This document shows, piece by piece, positions 28,013 to 36,691 of a stretch of DNA of 64,000 nt. Source of the stretch: Croceivirga lutea (GTDB lineage Bacteria; Bacteroidota; Bacteroidia; Flavobacteriales; Flavobacteriaceae); assembly GCF_014235875.1 (NCBI RefSeq), contig NZ_JACJUK010000010.1:60144-124143 (forward strand). The letters are read 5' to 3'. The translations under genes and the position numbers were made by a program. Positions within the stretch are counted from its first letter, which is position 1. Each line of letters begins with the position of its first letter. The notes below the pieces were generated by a model. That model had not been told where the DNA came from and made no database searches. It saw nothing but the letters and a program-made list of their open reading frames with translations.

Positions 28013-28510
28013 ATGGTAAAAAACATTGCAATACTAATGATGCTTTTAGTTGTTGCCTGTAAAGGCAATTCACAAGAGCAGCACACAGAAAAGAAAAAAG
28101 AAGTAAAAGAAATAGCTTACAAGGTTGAAAAATCTGATGCTGAATGGAGAGCTGAACTAGATGATATGGAATATTATGTATTGCGCAGAGCGGGAACAGA
28201 ATATGCGTTCACTAGTGATTTATTAGAAAACAAAGAAAAAGGTACTTACGTATGTGCTGGTTGTGGTAACCCAGTATTTAAGAGTGATACAAAATTTAAA
28301 TCTGGTACAGGTTGGCCAAGTTTTTATCAAGAGATTGAAGGCAATGTTGCTTTTGATACTGATTATAAAATTGGTTATGCCAGAACAGAAGAGCATTGTG
28401 CCACTTGTGGCGGGCATTTGGGGCATGTTTTTAAAGACGGTCCTGAGCCAACAGGCGAAAGACATTGTATAAATGGCGCAGCATTAGATTTTATTCCAGA
28501 CAGCAAATGA
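28013..28510 (+). CDS. msrB: Peptide methionine (R)-S-oxide reductase, lipoprotein form
   Basis: 165 residues with a lipoprotein signal (LMMLLVVAC, Cys16), so the enzyme is exported and membrane anchored. It reduces methionine R-sulfoxide in proteins. Zinc-binding CxxC pairs occur in CAGCGNPVF and CATCGGHLGHVF, the substrate motif GTGWPSF is intact, and the catalytic Cys152 sits in RHCIN. The stop codon overlaps the start of a second msrB gene (ATGA), so both are probably translated from one mRNA. It likely repairs envelope proteins, an inference from the signal. Confidence 0.93.
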   Translation: MVKNIAILMMLLVVACKGNSQEQHTEKKKEVKEIAYKVEKSDAEWRAELDDMEYYVLRRAGTEYAFTSDLLENKEKGTYVCAGCGNPVFKSDTKFKSGTGWPSFYQEIEGNVAFDTDYKIGYARTEEHCATCGGHLGHVFKDGPEPTGERHCINGAALDFIPDSK

Positions 28511-28911
28511 AAAAATATAGTGTAAACAAATCAGAGCAAGAATGGAGAGAAACACTTTCTCCAGACTCCTATTATGTCTTAAGACAAAAAGGTACAGAAA
28601 GACCATTTACAGGAGAATATAATTTACATTTTAAAAAAGGTGCTTATCACTGTAAAGCCTGTAACGCACAATTATTTGAAAGTGGTAATAAATTTGAAAG
28701 TGGATGTGGTTGGCCTTCTTTTGATCAAGCTATACCTGGTGCTATTGAATATATAAGAGATACTTCTCATGGGATGATGCGCACAGAAACACTATGTGCC
28801 AATTGCGGAAGTCATTTAGGGCATGTATTTGATGACGGACCTAGAGAGACTACTGGTCAACGGTATTGCATAAACTCATTAAGCCTAGATTTTAATCCCG
28901 AACAAGAGTAA
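28507..28911 (+). CDS. msrB: Peptide methionine (R)-S-oxide reductase, cytoplasmic form
   Basis: 134 residues from the ATG at 28507, which overlaps the stop of the first msrB by 4 bases. No signal peptide is present. The Zn-binding CxxC motifs (CKACNAQLF, CANCGSHLGHVF), the substrate motif GCGWPSF and catalytic Cys121 (RYCIN) are all kept. With the preceding lipoprotein form it makes a two-compartment MsrB pair. Sequence divergence between the two is large, so this is not a recent tandem duplication. Confidence 0.93.
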   Translation: MKKYSVNKSEQEWRETLSPDSYYVLRQKGTERPFTGEYNLHFKKGAYHCKACNAQLFESGNKFESGCGWPSFDQAIPGAIEYIRDTSHGMMRTETLCANCGSHLGHVFDDGPRETTGQRYCINSLSLDFNPEQE

Positions 28912-29060
28912 AATTTCATACTAAAAATATTGGTGGTGTTTTAATCATAGAAATACGACTATATTTTACATAATTACTATGAAATGTTAGGTCCCATTTT
29001 TATCGGCGGTTGATCTAACACATATTAACATTTTCATTAAAAAAACTAGCTGGAGTTCAC

Positions 29061-29068
29061 TAAATTTG
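29061..29068 (+). promoter_or_regulatory. Putative -7 box upstream of lpdA
   Basis: TAAATTTG matches TAnnTTTG exactly, 46 bases before the lpdA ATG. No good TTG box was found at the expected distance, so this is a partial match only. Confidence 0.4.
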
Positions 29069-29114
29069 CACCGCTTGAAAATTACAAGCGTTATAACCCA
29101 ATAAATTCAGAAAT

Positions 29115-30506
29115 ATGAGTCATTTTGATATGATTGTTTTAGGCAGTGGCCCTGGTGGATATGTAACTGCAATTCGCGCAGCCCAGTTAGGTTTTAAAAC
29201 AGCTATAGTTGAAAAAGAAAGCTTAGGTGGAGTTTGTTTGAACTGGGGCTGTATACCAACCAAAGCACTTTTAAAATCTGCTCAAGTTTTTGAATATTTA
29301 AAACACGCAGAAGATTATGGTCTTTCTGCTAAAAAAGTGGAGCATGATTTTGATGCTGTAGTAAAGCGCAGTAGAGGTGTTGCAGAAAGCATGAGTAAAG
29401 GAGTTCAATTTCTGATGAAAAAAAATAAAATTGAAGTTCTAAATGGGTATGGTAAAGTACAACCTGGTAAAAAAGTAGTTGTAAAAGGTGAACACGGTGA
29501 TCCCGCAGAGTATACTGCTGACCACATTGTAATTGCAACCGGTGCGCGCAGTAGAGAGTTACCAAGCTTACCCCAAGATGGTAAAAAGGTTATAGGTTAT
29601 CGAAAGGCTATGACTCTTGAAAAGCAACCTAAGAAAATGATTGTTGTTGGTAGTGGTGCTATAGGTATTGAGTTTGCTTACTTCTACAATTCTATGGGTA
29701 CAGAAGTTACCGTTGTAGAGTACTTACCAAATATTGTTCCTGTAGAAGATGAAGAGGTTTCTAAGCAATTAGAAAGAAGTTTTAAAAAGAATGGAATTAA
29801 AATTAAAACCTCAGCAGAAGTTACCAAAGTAGACACTTCTGGTGATGGCGTAAAAGCTACCGTAAAAACTGCAAAAGGAGAAGAAGTTTTAGAAGCGGAT
29901 ATTGTTCTTTCTGCTGTTGGGATAAAGACTAACATCGAAAACATTGGTTTAGAAGATGTAGGTATTGCTACAGACCGCGATAAAATTTTAGTTAACGATT
30001 ATTACCAAACTAACATTCCAGGATATTATGCTATCGGAGATATAACTGCGGGGCCTGCCTTAGCACATGTAGCTTCTGCTGAAGGTATTTTATGTGTTGA
30101 AAAAATAAAAGGTTTGCACGTTGAACCCTTAGACTATGGTAATATTCCTGGTTGTACCTATTGTACTCCAGAAATTGCCTCAGTTGGTTTAACAGAGAAA
30201 CAAGCTAAAGAAGCAGGTTACGATATTAAAGTGGGTAAATTTCCATTCTCTGCAAGTGGTAAAGCAAAAGCATCTGGCAATTCTGAAGGATTTGTAAAAG
30301 TAATTTTCGACGCTAAATATGGAGAATGGCTAGGTTGCCATATGATAGGTGCTGGTGTAACAGATATGATTGCCGAGGCGGTTGTAGCGCGCAAGCTAGA
30401 AACTACTGGCCATGAAGTTTTAAAAGCGGTTCACCCTCACCCAACTATGAGTGAAGCTGTAATGGAAGCAGTTGCAGCGGCATATGATGAAGTAATTCAC
30501 TTATAA
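29115..30506 (+). CDS. lpdA: Dihydrolipoyl dehydrogenase
   Basis: 463-residue FAD- and NAD-dependent E3 subunit that reoxidises dihydrolipoyl groups of 2-oxoacid dehydrogenase complexes. The FAD motif GSGPGGYVTAIRAA is at residues 10-23, the redox pair is Cys41/Cys46 in GGVCLNWGCIPTK, the NAD motif VGSGAIGIEFAYF lies near residue 180, and the C-terminal HPHPTMSEA carries the catalytic His/Glu. No E1 or E2 gene is adjacent, so the partner complex is not known from context. A DUF3817 gene follows 4 bases later. Confidence 0.95.
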   Translation: MSHFDMIVLGSGPGGYVTAIRAAQLGFKTAIVEKESLGGVCLNWGCIPTKALLKSAQVFEYLKHAEDYGLSAKKVEHDFDAVVKRSRGVAESMSKGVQFLMKKNKIEVLNGYGKVQPGKKVVVKGEHGDPAEYTADHIVIATGARSRELPSLPQDGKKVIGYRKAMTLEKQPKKMIVVGSGAIGIEFAYFYNSMGTEVTVVEYLPNIVPVEDEEVSKQLERSFKKNGIKIKTSAEVTKVDTSGDGVKATVKTAKGEEVLEADIVLSAVGIKTNIENIGLEDVGIATDRDKILVNDYYQTNIPGYYAIGDITAGPALAHVASAEGILCVEKIKGLHVEPLDYGNIPGCTYCTPEIASVGLTEKQAKEAGYDIKVGKFPFSASGKAKASGNSEGFVKVIFDAKYGEWLGCHMIGAGVTDMIAEAVVARKLETTGHEVLKAVHPHPTMSEAVMEAVAAAYDEVIHL

Positions 30507-30510
30507 CATT

Positions 30511-30792
30511 ATGTTCAAAGTATTTAGAGTTACCGCAATTTTAGAAGGTATTTCTTACTTAGCCTTATTTGCATTTACTATACCCTTAAAGTATTGGGCA
30601 GGTATTGGGCAACCCAATAAATGGGTTGGTTATGCTCATGGCGTACTATTTATACTCTACATACTTTTATTATTAGTTCTGATGTTTGAAAAAAAATGGG
30701 GAGTAAAGAAGTTCTTGATTTTATTCATAGCTTCCCTACTCCCCTTCGGAACTTTTTATGCAGATAAAAAGTATTTAAGCGGTTCTAATTAG
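30511..30792 (+). CDS. DUF3817 membrane protein
   Basis: 93-residue protein with three predicted membrane helices. The N-terminal FRVTAILEGISYLALF and the central KWVGYAHGVLFILY match the DUF3817 (YdzA-like) family of unknown function. It is 4 bases downstream of lpdA, probably on the same mRNA. Its stop codon shares bases with the stop codon of the convergent PQQ-type dehydrogenase gene (TTAG at 30789-30792). Confidence 0.88.
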   Translation: MFKVFRVTAILEGISYLALFAFTIPLKYWAGIGQPNKWVGYAHGVLFILYILLLLVLMFEKKWGVKKFLILFIASLLPFGTFYADKKYLSGSN

Positions 30793-31955
30793 TTTGCTTG
30801 GGATTGCGTAAACTTATAGATGCCACCGCTTAAGTCAAGTAGGTAAAGTTCCTGGTTTAAATCAGTTCCAAAGGCCGCAATATTGTAACCCGTGTCTTCA
30901 ATAAGTTCGTTAGAAGTTCCATCTAAATTCATCATCCACACTCTTCCGCTCACAAAATCACCATAAACATATTTACCTTGTAGGGCTGGTATTGTAGTTC
31001 CTCTGTATACAAAACCACCTGTGATTGAACGGTCACCATTACTTTGATTATATTCAAAAACGGGTGCTATAAAATCAGAAATATCACTACAATCACCAGA
31101 ATAACAAGAAGAACCTTCGAGGGTATTCCAACCGTAATTTCCGCCTGAGACTATGATATCAATTTCTTCAATGGCATTTTGCCCAACATCACCTGTCCAC
31201 AGTGCATTGGTTTGCGTATCAAAACTCATTCGCCATGGATTTCGAAGACCATAGGCAAAAATTTCATTTCTAACTTCGGTATTGTTTGTAAAAGGATTAT
31301 CACCAGGAATGGAGTAATTAAATCCGTTAGAGGTATTATCGACATCAATTCTAAGAATTGTACCTAACAAATTTGATAGGTTTTGAGCGTCAGCAGCATT
31401 ACCTCCGCCATCTCCTGAAGAAATATATAAATATCCGTCAGCACCAAAAACTAACTGACCTCCGTTATGATTGGTAGCCGTTTGCGGTATTTCTAAAATC
31501 ACAACTTCACTGTCAACATCTGCTACATTAGCAGCTGAAGAAGCTGTAAAACGAGATATTCTTGAAATAGAATTTGTTGGATTATAATACACATAAAAAT
31601 ATCCGTTAACCGCATAATTTGGATGAAAAGCTAAACCCAATAATCCTTGTTCGCTATCGGTAACAAGGTTTCCACTAAGGTCTAAAAATGTACTTGTTTC
31701 AGATACATTGTTTTCATTAAGAAAAACTTTTATAGCGCCCTGTTTTTCAACCACAAAAATACGATTGGTATCATCATTAGGTGACTGTAAATCTAAAGGT
31801 TGTGTAAAAGATAAATTTTCAAAGGCATTTACTAATACTAGTTCTTCTTCAGCACTAGAATCATCATCAGAGTTACTAACTTCGGCGTCTTCCGTTTGGC
31901 AAGCCAAGGCAATTGCTAGCGTAAAAGCTAGCAGCATTAAAGGTTTCGTTTTCAT
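30789..31955 (-). CDS. PQQ-dependent sugar dehydrogenase-like lipoprotein
   Basis: 388 residues. A lipoprotein signal (LAIALAC, Cys19) is followed by an acidic linker (about 23-37) and a single glucose/sorbosone dehydrogenase-type beta-propeller (SDSEQGLLGLAFHPNYAVNG, GLRNPWRMSFD, GENYGWN-like NYGWNTLEGSSCY). It is expected on the cell surface or in the periplasm. Family members oxidise aldoses with PQQ and calcium, but many homologues have untested activity. It lacks the heme, lectin and sorting domains of the larger relative at 14036-20413. Confidence 0.9.
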   Translation of the reverse strand: MKTKPLMLLAFTLAIALACQTEDAEVSNSDDDSSAEEELVLVNAFENLSFTQPLDLQSPNDDTNRIFVVEKQGAIKVFLNENNVSETSTFLDLSGNLVTDSEQGLLGLAFHPNYAVNGYFYVYYNPTNSISRISRFTASSAANVADVDSEVVILEIPQTATNHNGGQLVFGADGYLYISSGDGGGNAADAQNLSNLLGTILRIDVDNTSNGFNYSIPGDNPFTNNTEVRNEIFAYGLRNPWRMSFDTQTNALWTGDVGQNAIEEIDIIVSGGNYGWNTLEGSSCYSGDCSDISDFIAPVFEYNQSNGDRSITGGFVYRGTTIPALQGKYVYGDFVSGRVWMMNLDGTSNELIEDTGYNIAAFGTDLNQELYLLDLSGGIYKFTQSQAN

Positions 31956-32016
31956 ATCAAATGGGGTTTATCTAATTGATACGAAAACTTAACAAGTATT
32001 GGATGTATTAAGAATC

Positions 32017-32436
32017 TTAAAGTTTTCTAAAGCTTTCTATGGCAAGGTCATAGCTCTGTAATCCAAAGCCCAAAATAACACCCTTTGCTACTGGTGAAAT
32101 GTAAGATTGATGTCTAAAATCTTCTCTTGAAAATGTATTTGAAATATGCACCTCAATTACTGGCGTGGTAACAGCTTTAATAGCATCACCTATACCTACA
32201 GAAGTATGGGTGTATGCAGCAGCATTTAAAATTATACCATCATAATCAAACCCAACTTCTTGAATTTTATCGATGAGCTCGCCTTCAATATTAGATTGCA
32301 AATATTCTAATTGAATATCTTTAAATTTAAACTGTAACGAAGAAAAATAGTCTTCAAAAGTTTGAGAACCGTAGATTTCTGGTTCGCGCTTACCCAAAAG
32401 ATTAAGATTAGGACCGTTGATGATGATTAGCTTCAT
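32017..32436 (-). CDS. aroQ: 3-dehydroquinate dehydratase, type II
   Basis: 139-residue cytosolic enzyme of the shikimate pathway, converting 3-dehydroquinate to 3-dehydroshikimate. The signature INGPNLNLLGKREPEIYG is at the N-terminus with the catalytic Tyr near residue 23. NAAAYTHTSVG and the EVHISN segment with a following His are present. It stands alone; a TATTTTTG box ends 4 bases before its ATG, which may give a leaderless mRNA. Confidence 0.95.
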   Translation of the reverse strand: MKLIIINGPNLNLLGKREPEIYGSQTFEDYFSSLQFKFKDIQLEYLQSNIEGELIDKIQEVGFDYDGIILNAAAYTHTSVGIGDAIKAVTTPVIEVHISNTFSREDFRHQSYISPVAKGVILGFGLQSYDLAIESFRKL

Positions 32437-32440
32437 AGCT

Positions 32441-32448
32441 CAAAAATA
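32441..32448 (-). promoter_or_regulatory. Putative -7 box touching the aroQ start
   Basis: Minus-strand TATTTTTG, four bases (AGCT) before the aroQ ATG. If used, the RNA would begin at or within a base or two of the start codon. No clear TTG box was seen upstream. Confidence 0.4.
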
Positions 32449-32571
32449 ATCATATTTTAAAGCTATAAGAATAGTCATTGAAAAGAATTCTTAAAAGACT
32501 TCTAACAACCGCTAACTAATATAAAGTATGTATGTTCAAACAATCCTAATCTTATTTTTTAGCATAAATTT

Positions 32572-33168
32572 CTAAAAGAAATAGGCTAAACCTACATTAA
32601 GGGTTGCACCTTTAATATCTAAAGAATTATTTAACGGGCCAGAATAACGGTCTGTAATTTCTAGTGCATACCTAGCCTGTACAGATACATTTTCAGTAAT
32701 GTCAAAACCTGCTCCAAAACCAATTTCTACCCCAATGGTATTTAACACATCATCAATATTAGTATTGCTTCCTAACACTCCTTCTATATCTTGAATGGTA
32801 TTTTTAATATCATCTAAATTGGATGAAAAATTAAATTGAGGTCCTAATTGAACATTTAGTTTATTAGGAATCAAATAATATTTAGCCATAATTGGTAAAT
32901 AGACAAAAGAAAGGTCACCGGCACTACCATAAGTTAACTCTGGTTGTACATGAAAACTATCGGCAACTTCAATATCAGAAATAACTCCAATATAAAAACC
33001 AGTATTATTTATGGCATCAATAGAGGCAATATCAATAATATCTCCTACAGAAAGGTTTACGTCAGCATCTGCGTTAAGTAATCCGCCAGTAATACCAAAT
33101 TTAACATTGCCTTGCGCAGCTAGTTGCAAGCCGGTTAGCAATAAAATAAGAACAAGTAAATTTCTCAT
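32572..33168 (-). CDS. Outer-membrane beta-barrel protein (PorT-like fold)
   Basis: 198 residues from ATG 33168; a TTG two codons upstream is a weaker alternative. A signal peptide ending in LQLAAQ is followed by alternating amphipathic strands (FGITGGLLNADADV, FHVQPELTYG, LNVQLGPQFNF, ARYALEI) and a C-terminal aromatic strand GLAYFF typical of outer-membrane insertion. Length and layout fit an outer-membrane beta-barrel (OMP_b-brl_2) domain of 8 strands. The function is unknown. It is the first of three unrelated-looking barrel genes in a row on this strand. Confidence 0.82.
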   Translation of the reverse strand: MRNLLVLILLLTGLQLAAQGNVKFGITGGLLNADADVNLSVGDIIDIASIDAINNTGFYIGVISDIEVADSFHVQPELTYGSAGDLSFVYLPIMAKYYLIPNKLNVQLGPQFNFSSNLDDIKNTIQDIEGVLGSNTNIDDVLNTIGVEIGFGAGFDITENVSVQARYALEITDRYSGPLNNSLDIKGATLNVGLAYFF

Positions 33169-33236
33169 AATCAATGTGTTTAGTGTTTCGTTAAAGATAA
33201 ATAAATGTAATTATCATATAACAAACTACATGCCAA

Positions 33237-33272
33237 ACAAAAAAAACGGCTCAAAGGCCGTTTTTAATTTTT
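33237..33272 (-). terminator. Terminator after the second barrel gene
   Basis: Stem AAAACGGC / GCCGTTTT with A-run on the left and T-runs on the right, 19 bases beyond the stop at 33291. It could act in both directions but only a minus-strand gene reaches it. Confidence 0.82.
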
Positions 33273-33290
33273 TTTAGGATGTGTTATTAA

Positions 33291-33761
33291 TTAATCAAAA
33301 GCGTATCTAAACCCTAGTGCAAAAATACCAGCTTCAAATCGGTCACCTTCAAAACCGCTACTTAAACCTATACCTGGTCTCCAGCTAGCAGAAAATGCAA
33401 GAGGCACATCCGCAATCTTATAGTCTAGTCCTGCATGCGGTCTTAACAATATTTGACTATCAAAATCTTTAATTAACCAAATGCTTGGTCCAGCACCTGC
33501 AAACCATTGTAAACCTTCAGCACCACTAAATTGGCCATGGTAGGAGTATAAAAAGGTTAAAGAAGTTACGCTATCTTCAAAACCTAAATCAAATTGAGCG
33601 GCATTGTTTTCGTTAAAAAAATATTTACCACTTGGTCCTACAAATGTAAATCCGTCACCAAGGTCTAATCCAAGACCAACAGCTGCGGTGTAATTTGACT
33701 GTGCATTAACAGCAAACGCAAATGCAAAAAGCGCAATAAAGGTTACAACTAATTTTTTCAT
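33291..33761 (-). CDS. Small outer-membrane beta-barrel-like protein
   Basis: 156 residues from ATG 33761, which begins a clear signal peptide (KKLVVTFIALFAFAFAVNAQ). The in-frame TTG ten codons upstream would add charged residues before it. The rest is strand-rich (AAVGLGLDLGDGFTFVGPSG, SWRPGIGLSS) and ends in an aromatic strand (GFRYAFD), which suggests an 8-strand barrel or lipocalin-like sheet. No specific family is recognised with confidence. A -7-type box lies at 33789-33796. Confidence 0.75.
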   Translation of the reverse strand: MKKLVVTFIALFAFAFAVNAQSNYTAAVGLGLDLGDGFTFVGPSGKYFFNENNAAQFDLGFEDSVTSLTFLYSYHGQFSGAEGLQWFAGAGPSIWLIKDFDSQILLRPHAGLDYKIADVPLAFSASWRPGIGLSSGFEGDRFEAGIFALGFRYAFD

Positions 33762-33788
33762 TTTAATGTGTTTTTGTGTTTTATTACT

Positions 33789-33796
33789 CAAATATA
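33789..33796 (-). promoter_or_regulatory. Putative -7 box for the small barrel gene
   Basis: Minus-strand TATATTTG fits TAnnTTTG and would give a leader of about 20 nucleotides before ATG 33761. No upstream TTG at the right distance was found. Confidence 0.35.
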
Positions 33797-33862
33797 TGAA
33801 TGTAAACTCGAGCTAAGTGAACACATAGTAAAATTAGTGTAACCTTAATACAAAATAATTAG

Positions 33863-34375
33863 TTAAAATAAAAAGGCAATACCACCAGTAACAGTAGACC
33901 AAGTGCTACCATCCTGAGAAACACCAGTGTAAGAAAAATGCAATTCTGTGTTACTATTTATTTTTAGACTTAAACAGGGGCGGTAATAAAACCCTCCATC
34001 ATTGCCTTCATTTATTCCAATGGCATAACCTACATCGGCACCTAAATTGAAACTACTTGTAGGGTAGATTCGAACTAAACCAGCTACAGGTAAAAATTGA
34101 ACATTATCAAAATCTGTTTCAAAGGTGATACCATTTATTTCTATTTCATCTTTTAAAAAGGCATTGGTAAAGCCAGTTGCAATACCTAAATCAATCTCTT
34201 TAGACACCCCCCAGTGTTGAAATAAATCTACTCCTAAACTAAAACTTGCAATATCTGCTGTTTCACCTACGGGAATGGCTCCATGAAAACCAGCTTTGAA
34301 AAAAGAACGGTCCACATATTGAGCACTTAGGCAATAAAAACTTAAAAAGAATAGGGCAAAAACTAGTTTTTTCAT
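33863..34375 (-). CDS. Outer-membrane beta-barrel-like protein
   Basis: 170 residues with a signal peptide (LVFALFFLSFYCLSAQ) and a barrel-like strand pattern (FKAGFHGAIPVG, LGIATGFTNAF, SSFNLGADVGYAIG, LSLKINSNTELHFSY) ending with GGIAFLF. It probably sits in the outer membrane; function unknown. The three barrel genes at 32572, 33291 and 33863 share no obvious sequence identity beyond the fold. Confidence 0.75.
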   Translation of the reverse strand: MKKLVFALFFLSFYCLSAQYVDRSFFKAGFHGAIPVGETADIASFSLGVDLFQHWGVSKEIDLGIATGFTNAFLKDEIEINGITFETDFDNVQFLPVAGLVRIYPTSSFNLGADVGYAIGINEGNDGGFYYRPCLSLKINSNTELHFSYTGVSQDGSTWSTVTGGIAFLF

Positions 34376-34473
34376 TGTTAATTGGTTTGTTAATTATGCT
34401 TATCTAACGTTGGTTTTAAATTAAAGTTGTATTGGCAAATTGGGTATGGTTTTACCTGAGTTAATTTGAAATG

Positions 34474-34481
34474 TATTTTTG
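34474..34481 (+). promoter_or_regulatory. Putative -7 box touching the xerD start
   Basis: TATTTTTG, 4 bases (TAGC) before the ATG at 34486, the same geometry as at aroQ. It overlaps the codons after an earlier in-frame ATG (34471), which argues against that ATG as the start. No good TTG box was found. Confidence 0.42.
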
Positions 34482-34485
34482 TAGC

Positions 34486-35394
34486 ATGAAATGGAATGCA
34501 GCTGTAAAAGATTATAGTAACTATTTAAAGATTGAACGCGGTTTATCAGAAAACACCATAAAAAACTACTTATTTGATTTAAAAAAGCTGCTAGACTTTT
34601 TAGAAGATAAAAAAAGTACAGCAACACCAATTACCATAGACCTTTCAGAAATTCAGCAATTTGTTTATGAAATTGCCACCGAGGTAAAACCTCGAACACA
34701 AGCAAGAATAATTTCAGGTTTAAAAGGCTTTTTTAATTATTTGGTTTTTGAAGATTATAGAAAAGACAATCCAACAGATTTATTAGAAACCCCAAAAATT
34801 GGCAGAAAGCTACCAGATACGCTTTCAGAAAAAGAAATTAATCAACTTATTTCTGCCATAGACTTATCTCATCCACAAGGAGAGCGAAATAGGGCTATCT
34901 TAGAAACATTGTATGGATGTGGTCTAAGAGTTTCTGAACTCATTAATTTACGATTATCTGATTTATATTTTGAAGAAGATTTTATTAAAGTTTCAGGAAA
35001 AGGAAATAAACATAGGCTAGTACCCATTGGAAATCTCACCAAAAAATACATTAACCTATATCACAAGCATATTAGAAATCACCAAAAAATTGCCTCTGGG
35101 AGCGAAGATATTTTGTTTTTGAATAGAAATGGTAAAGGGTTGACAAGAGCAATGATTTTTGAAATTATAAAGAGACTTGCAGAAAAAATTGGTTTGAATA
35201 AAAAGATTGGTCCGCACACTTTTAGGCATTCATTTGCTACTCATTTGTTAGAAGGAGGCGCAGATTTAAGAGCTATTCAACAAATGTTAGGTCATGAAAG
35301 TATAACAACCACAGAAGTTTATGTACATGTTGACCGTTCACATCTCACCAAGGTTCTGAAAGACTTTCATCCAAGAGGTAAACAAGAAATTTAG
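34486..35394 (+). CDS. xerD: Tyrosine recombinase XerD
   Basis: 302-residue site-specific recombinase that resolves chromosome dimers at dif. An N-terminal SAM-like core-binding domain (about 5-90) precedes the catalytic domain with Arg148 (GLRVSEL), Lys172 or Lys175, His244 and Arg247 (HTFRH), His270 and Tyr279 (TEVYVHV). All active-site residues are present. The C-terminus follows the XerD pattern. Its TAG stop shares bases with the stop of the convergent ndh gene (TTAG at 35391-35394). It is not near other recombinase or mobile genes. Confidence 0.93.
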   Translation: MKWNAAVKDYSNYLKIERGLSENTIKNYLFDLKKLLDFLEDKKSTATPITIDLSEIQQFVYEIATEVKPRTQARIISGLKGFFNYLVFEDYRKDNPTDLLETPKIGRKLPDTLSEKEINQLISAIDLSHPQGERNRAILETLYGCGLRVSELINLRLSDLYFEEDFIKVSGKGNKHRLVPIGNLTKKYINLYHKHIRNHQKIASGSEDILFLNRNGKGLTRAMIFEIIKRLAEKIGLNKKIGPHTFRHSFATHLLEGGADLRAIQQMLGHESITTTEVYVHVDRSHLTKVLKDFHPRGKQEI

Positions 35395-36677
35395 TCTGTT
35401 TGATAGGTTTTTTTAAACGGCCTAATAATTAATCTGGCCTCTCTATCGAACTTAATATAATTGTATACCCAATTGATAAAAACCACTACCCTATTTCTAA
35501 AACCAATTAAAAAATAAAGGTGTACAAACATCCATACAAACCATGCAAAAACGCCTTGAAATTTAAAACTAGGTAAGTCGGCAACGGCTTTATTTCTGCC
35601 AATGGTAGCCATACTACCTTTGTCTTTATATTGAAATGGCTTTAAAGATTTGCCCTCAGAAAGTCTTACCAAATTATCGCCTAAATTACTTCCTTGTTGC
35701 AATGCCGGTTGTGCCATCATAGGATGACCTTTAGGCCATTCTTCAGACTCCATTTGAGCTACGTCACCGATAGCAAATATGTTTTCAAAACCATTTACTT
35801 GATGAAACTCATTTACTTTTAAACGTTCACCTCTACACAACACATCTTTAGCATCTAACCCATTTAATCTTACAGCCTTTACGCCTGCCGCCCAAATAAG
35901 TGTCTGGGTTTTAAATTCAATGTCTGTATTGGTAGTGGCAACTTTACCATCATAGTTTTGAACTCGCATCCCTTTCCAAACATGAACTCCTAAATTTTCT
36001 AGAAAGTCTTCCGCCTTTTTAGAAGCTTTCTCACTCATTGCTGGTAAAATTCTTTCACCACCCTGAACTAAGTTTATTTGCGCTACCCTAGTATCTAAAT
36101 CTGGATAATCTTTAGGTAAAATTCCTTTTTTAATCTCAGCTAAAGCTCCTGCTAACTCAACCCCAGTTGGTCCACCACCTACTATTACAAAGTTCATTAA
36201 AGCCTCTCTCTCATGGTAGTCATCTGTAAGCAGTGCTTGTTCAAAATTTTCAAGAATTAAACTTCTGAGATTTAAAGATTGTGGTATAGACTTCATTGCC
36301 ATACAATTTTCTTCAAGATTTGTATTCCCGAAAAAATTTGTTTCTGACCCCACAGCCACTACCAAATAATTAAATTTTAAGGTTCCAATATTAGTTTCGA
36401 CTAGATTATTATCAGTATCAACCTTAGCGACTTCTGCAAGTCTAAAATGAAAATTAGAATATCCTTGTAGTACCTTTCTAATGGGGTATGCAATTGAATC
36501 TGGCTCCAAGCCACCAGTAGATACTTGATAAAGTAGGGGTTGAAAAGTGTGATAATTGTGCTTATCCAATAAAACTACTTGAAACTCTTTTCTACTTAAT
36601 TTTTTGGCTAGCGCAATACCTGCAAACCCACCACCTATAATAACAACTCTAGGGTAACTTGATTGTGGAATATTCAT
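35391..36677 (-). CDS. ndh: Type II NADH dehydrogenase-like FAD oxidoreductase
   Basis: 428-residue pyridine nucleotide-disulfide-type oxidoreductase without the redox CxxxxC pair. The FAD motif IIGGGFAGIALAKKL is at residues 13-27, and a second nucleotide motif VGGGPTGVELAGALAE lies near residue 166. A hydrophobic C-terminal part (FAWFVWMFVHLYFLIGF) suggests membrane association. This fits NDH-2, which passes electrons from NADH to quinone without proton pumping. A TAAATTTG box lies 14 bases before its ATG. Confidence 0.9.
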   Translation of the reverse strand: MNIPQSSYPRVVIIGGGFAGIALAKKLSRKEFQVVLLDKHNYHTFQPLLYQVSTGGLEPDSIAYPIRKVLQGYSNFHFRLAEVAKVDTDNNLVETNIGTLKFNYLVVAVGSETNFFGNTNLEENCMAMKSIPQSLNLRSLILENFEQALLTDDYHEREALMNFVIVGGGPTGVELAGALAEIKKGILPKDYPDLDTRVAQINLVQGGERILPAMSEKASKKAEDFLENLGVHVWKGMRVQNYDGKVATTNTDIEFKTQTLIWAAGVKAVRLNGLDAKDVLCRGERLKVNEFHQVNGFENIFAIGDVAQMESEEWPKGHPMMAQPALQQGSNLGDNLVRLSEGKSLKPFQYKDKGSMATIGRNKAVADLPSFKFQGVFAWFVWMFVHLYFLIGFRNRVVVFINWVYNYIKFDREARLIIRPFKKTYQTD

Positions 36678-36691
36678 ATAGAAAGAAAACG

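Noticed and set aside
28985..29020. TGTTAG/CTAACA inverted repeat upstream of lpdA
   Set aside because: Only 6 paired bases across a 24-base spacer in AT-rich DNA; expected by chance.
34486..35394. Tyrosine recombinase as a sign of an integrative element
   Set aside because: It is a canonical XerD without adjacent attachment repeats, excisionase or phage genes.
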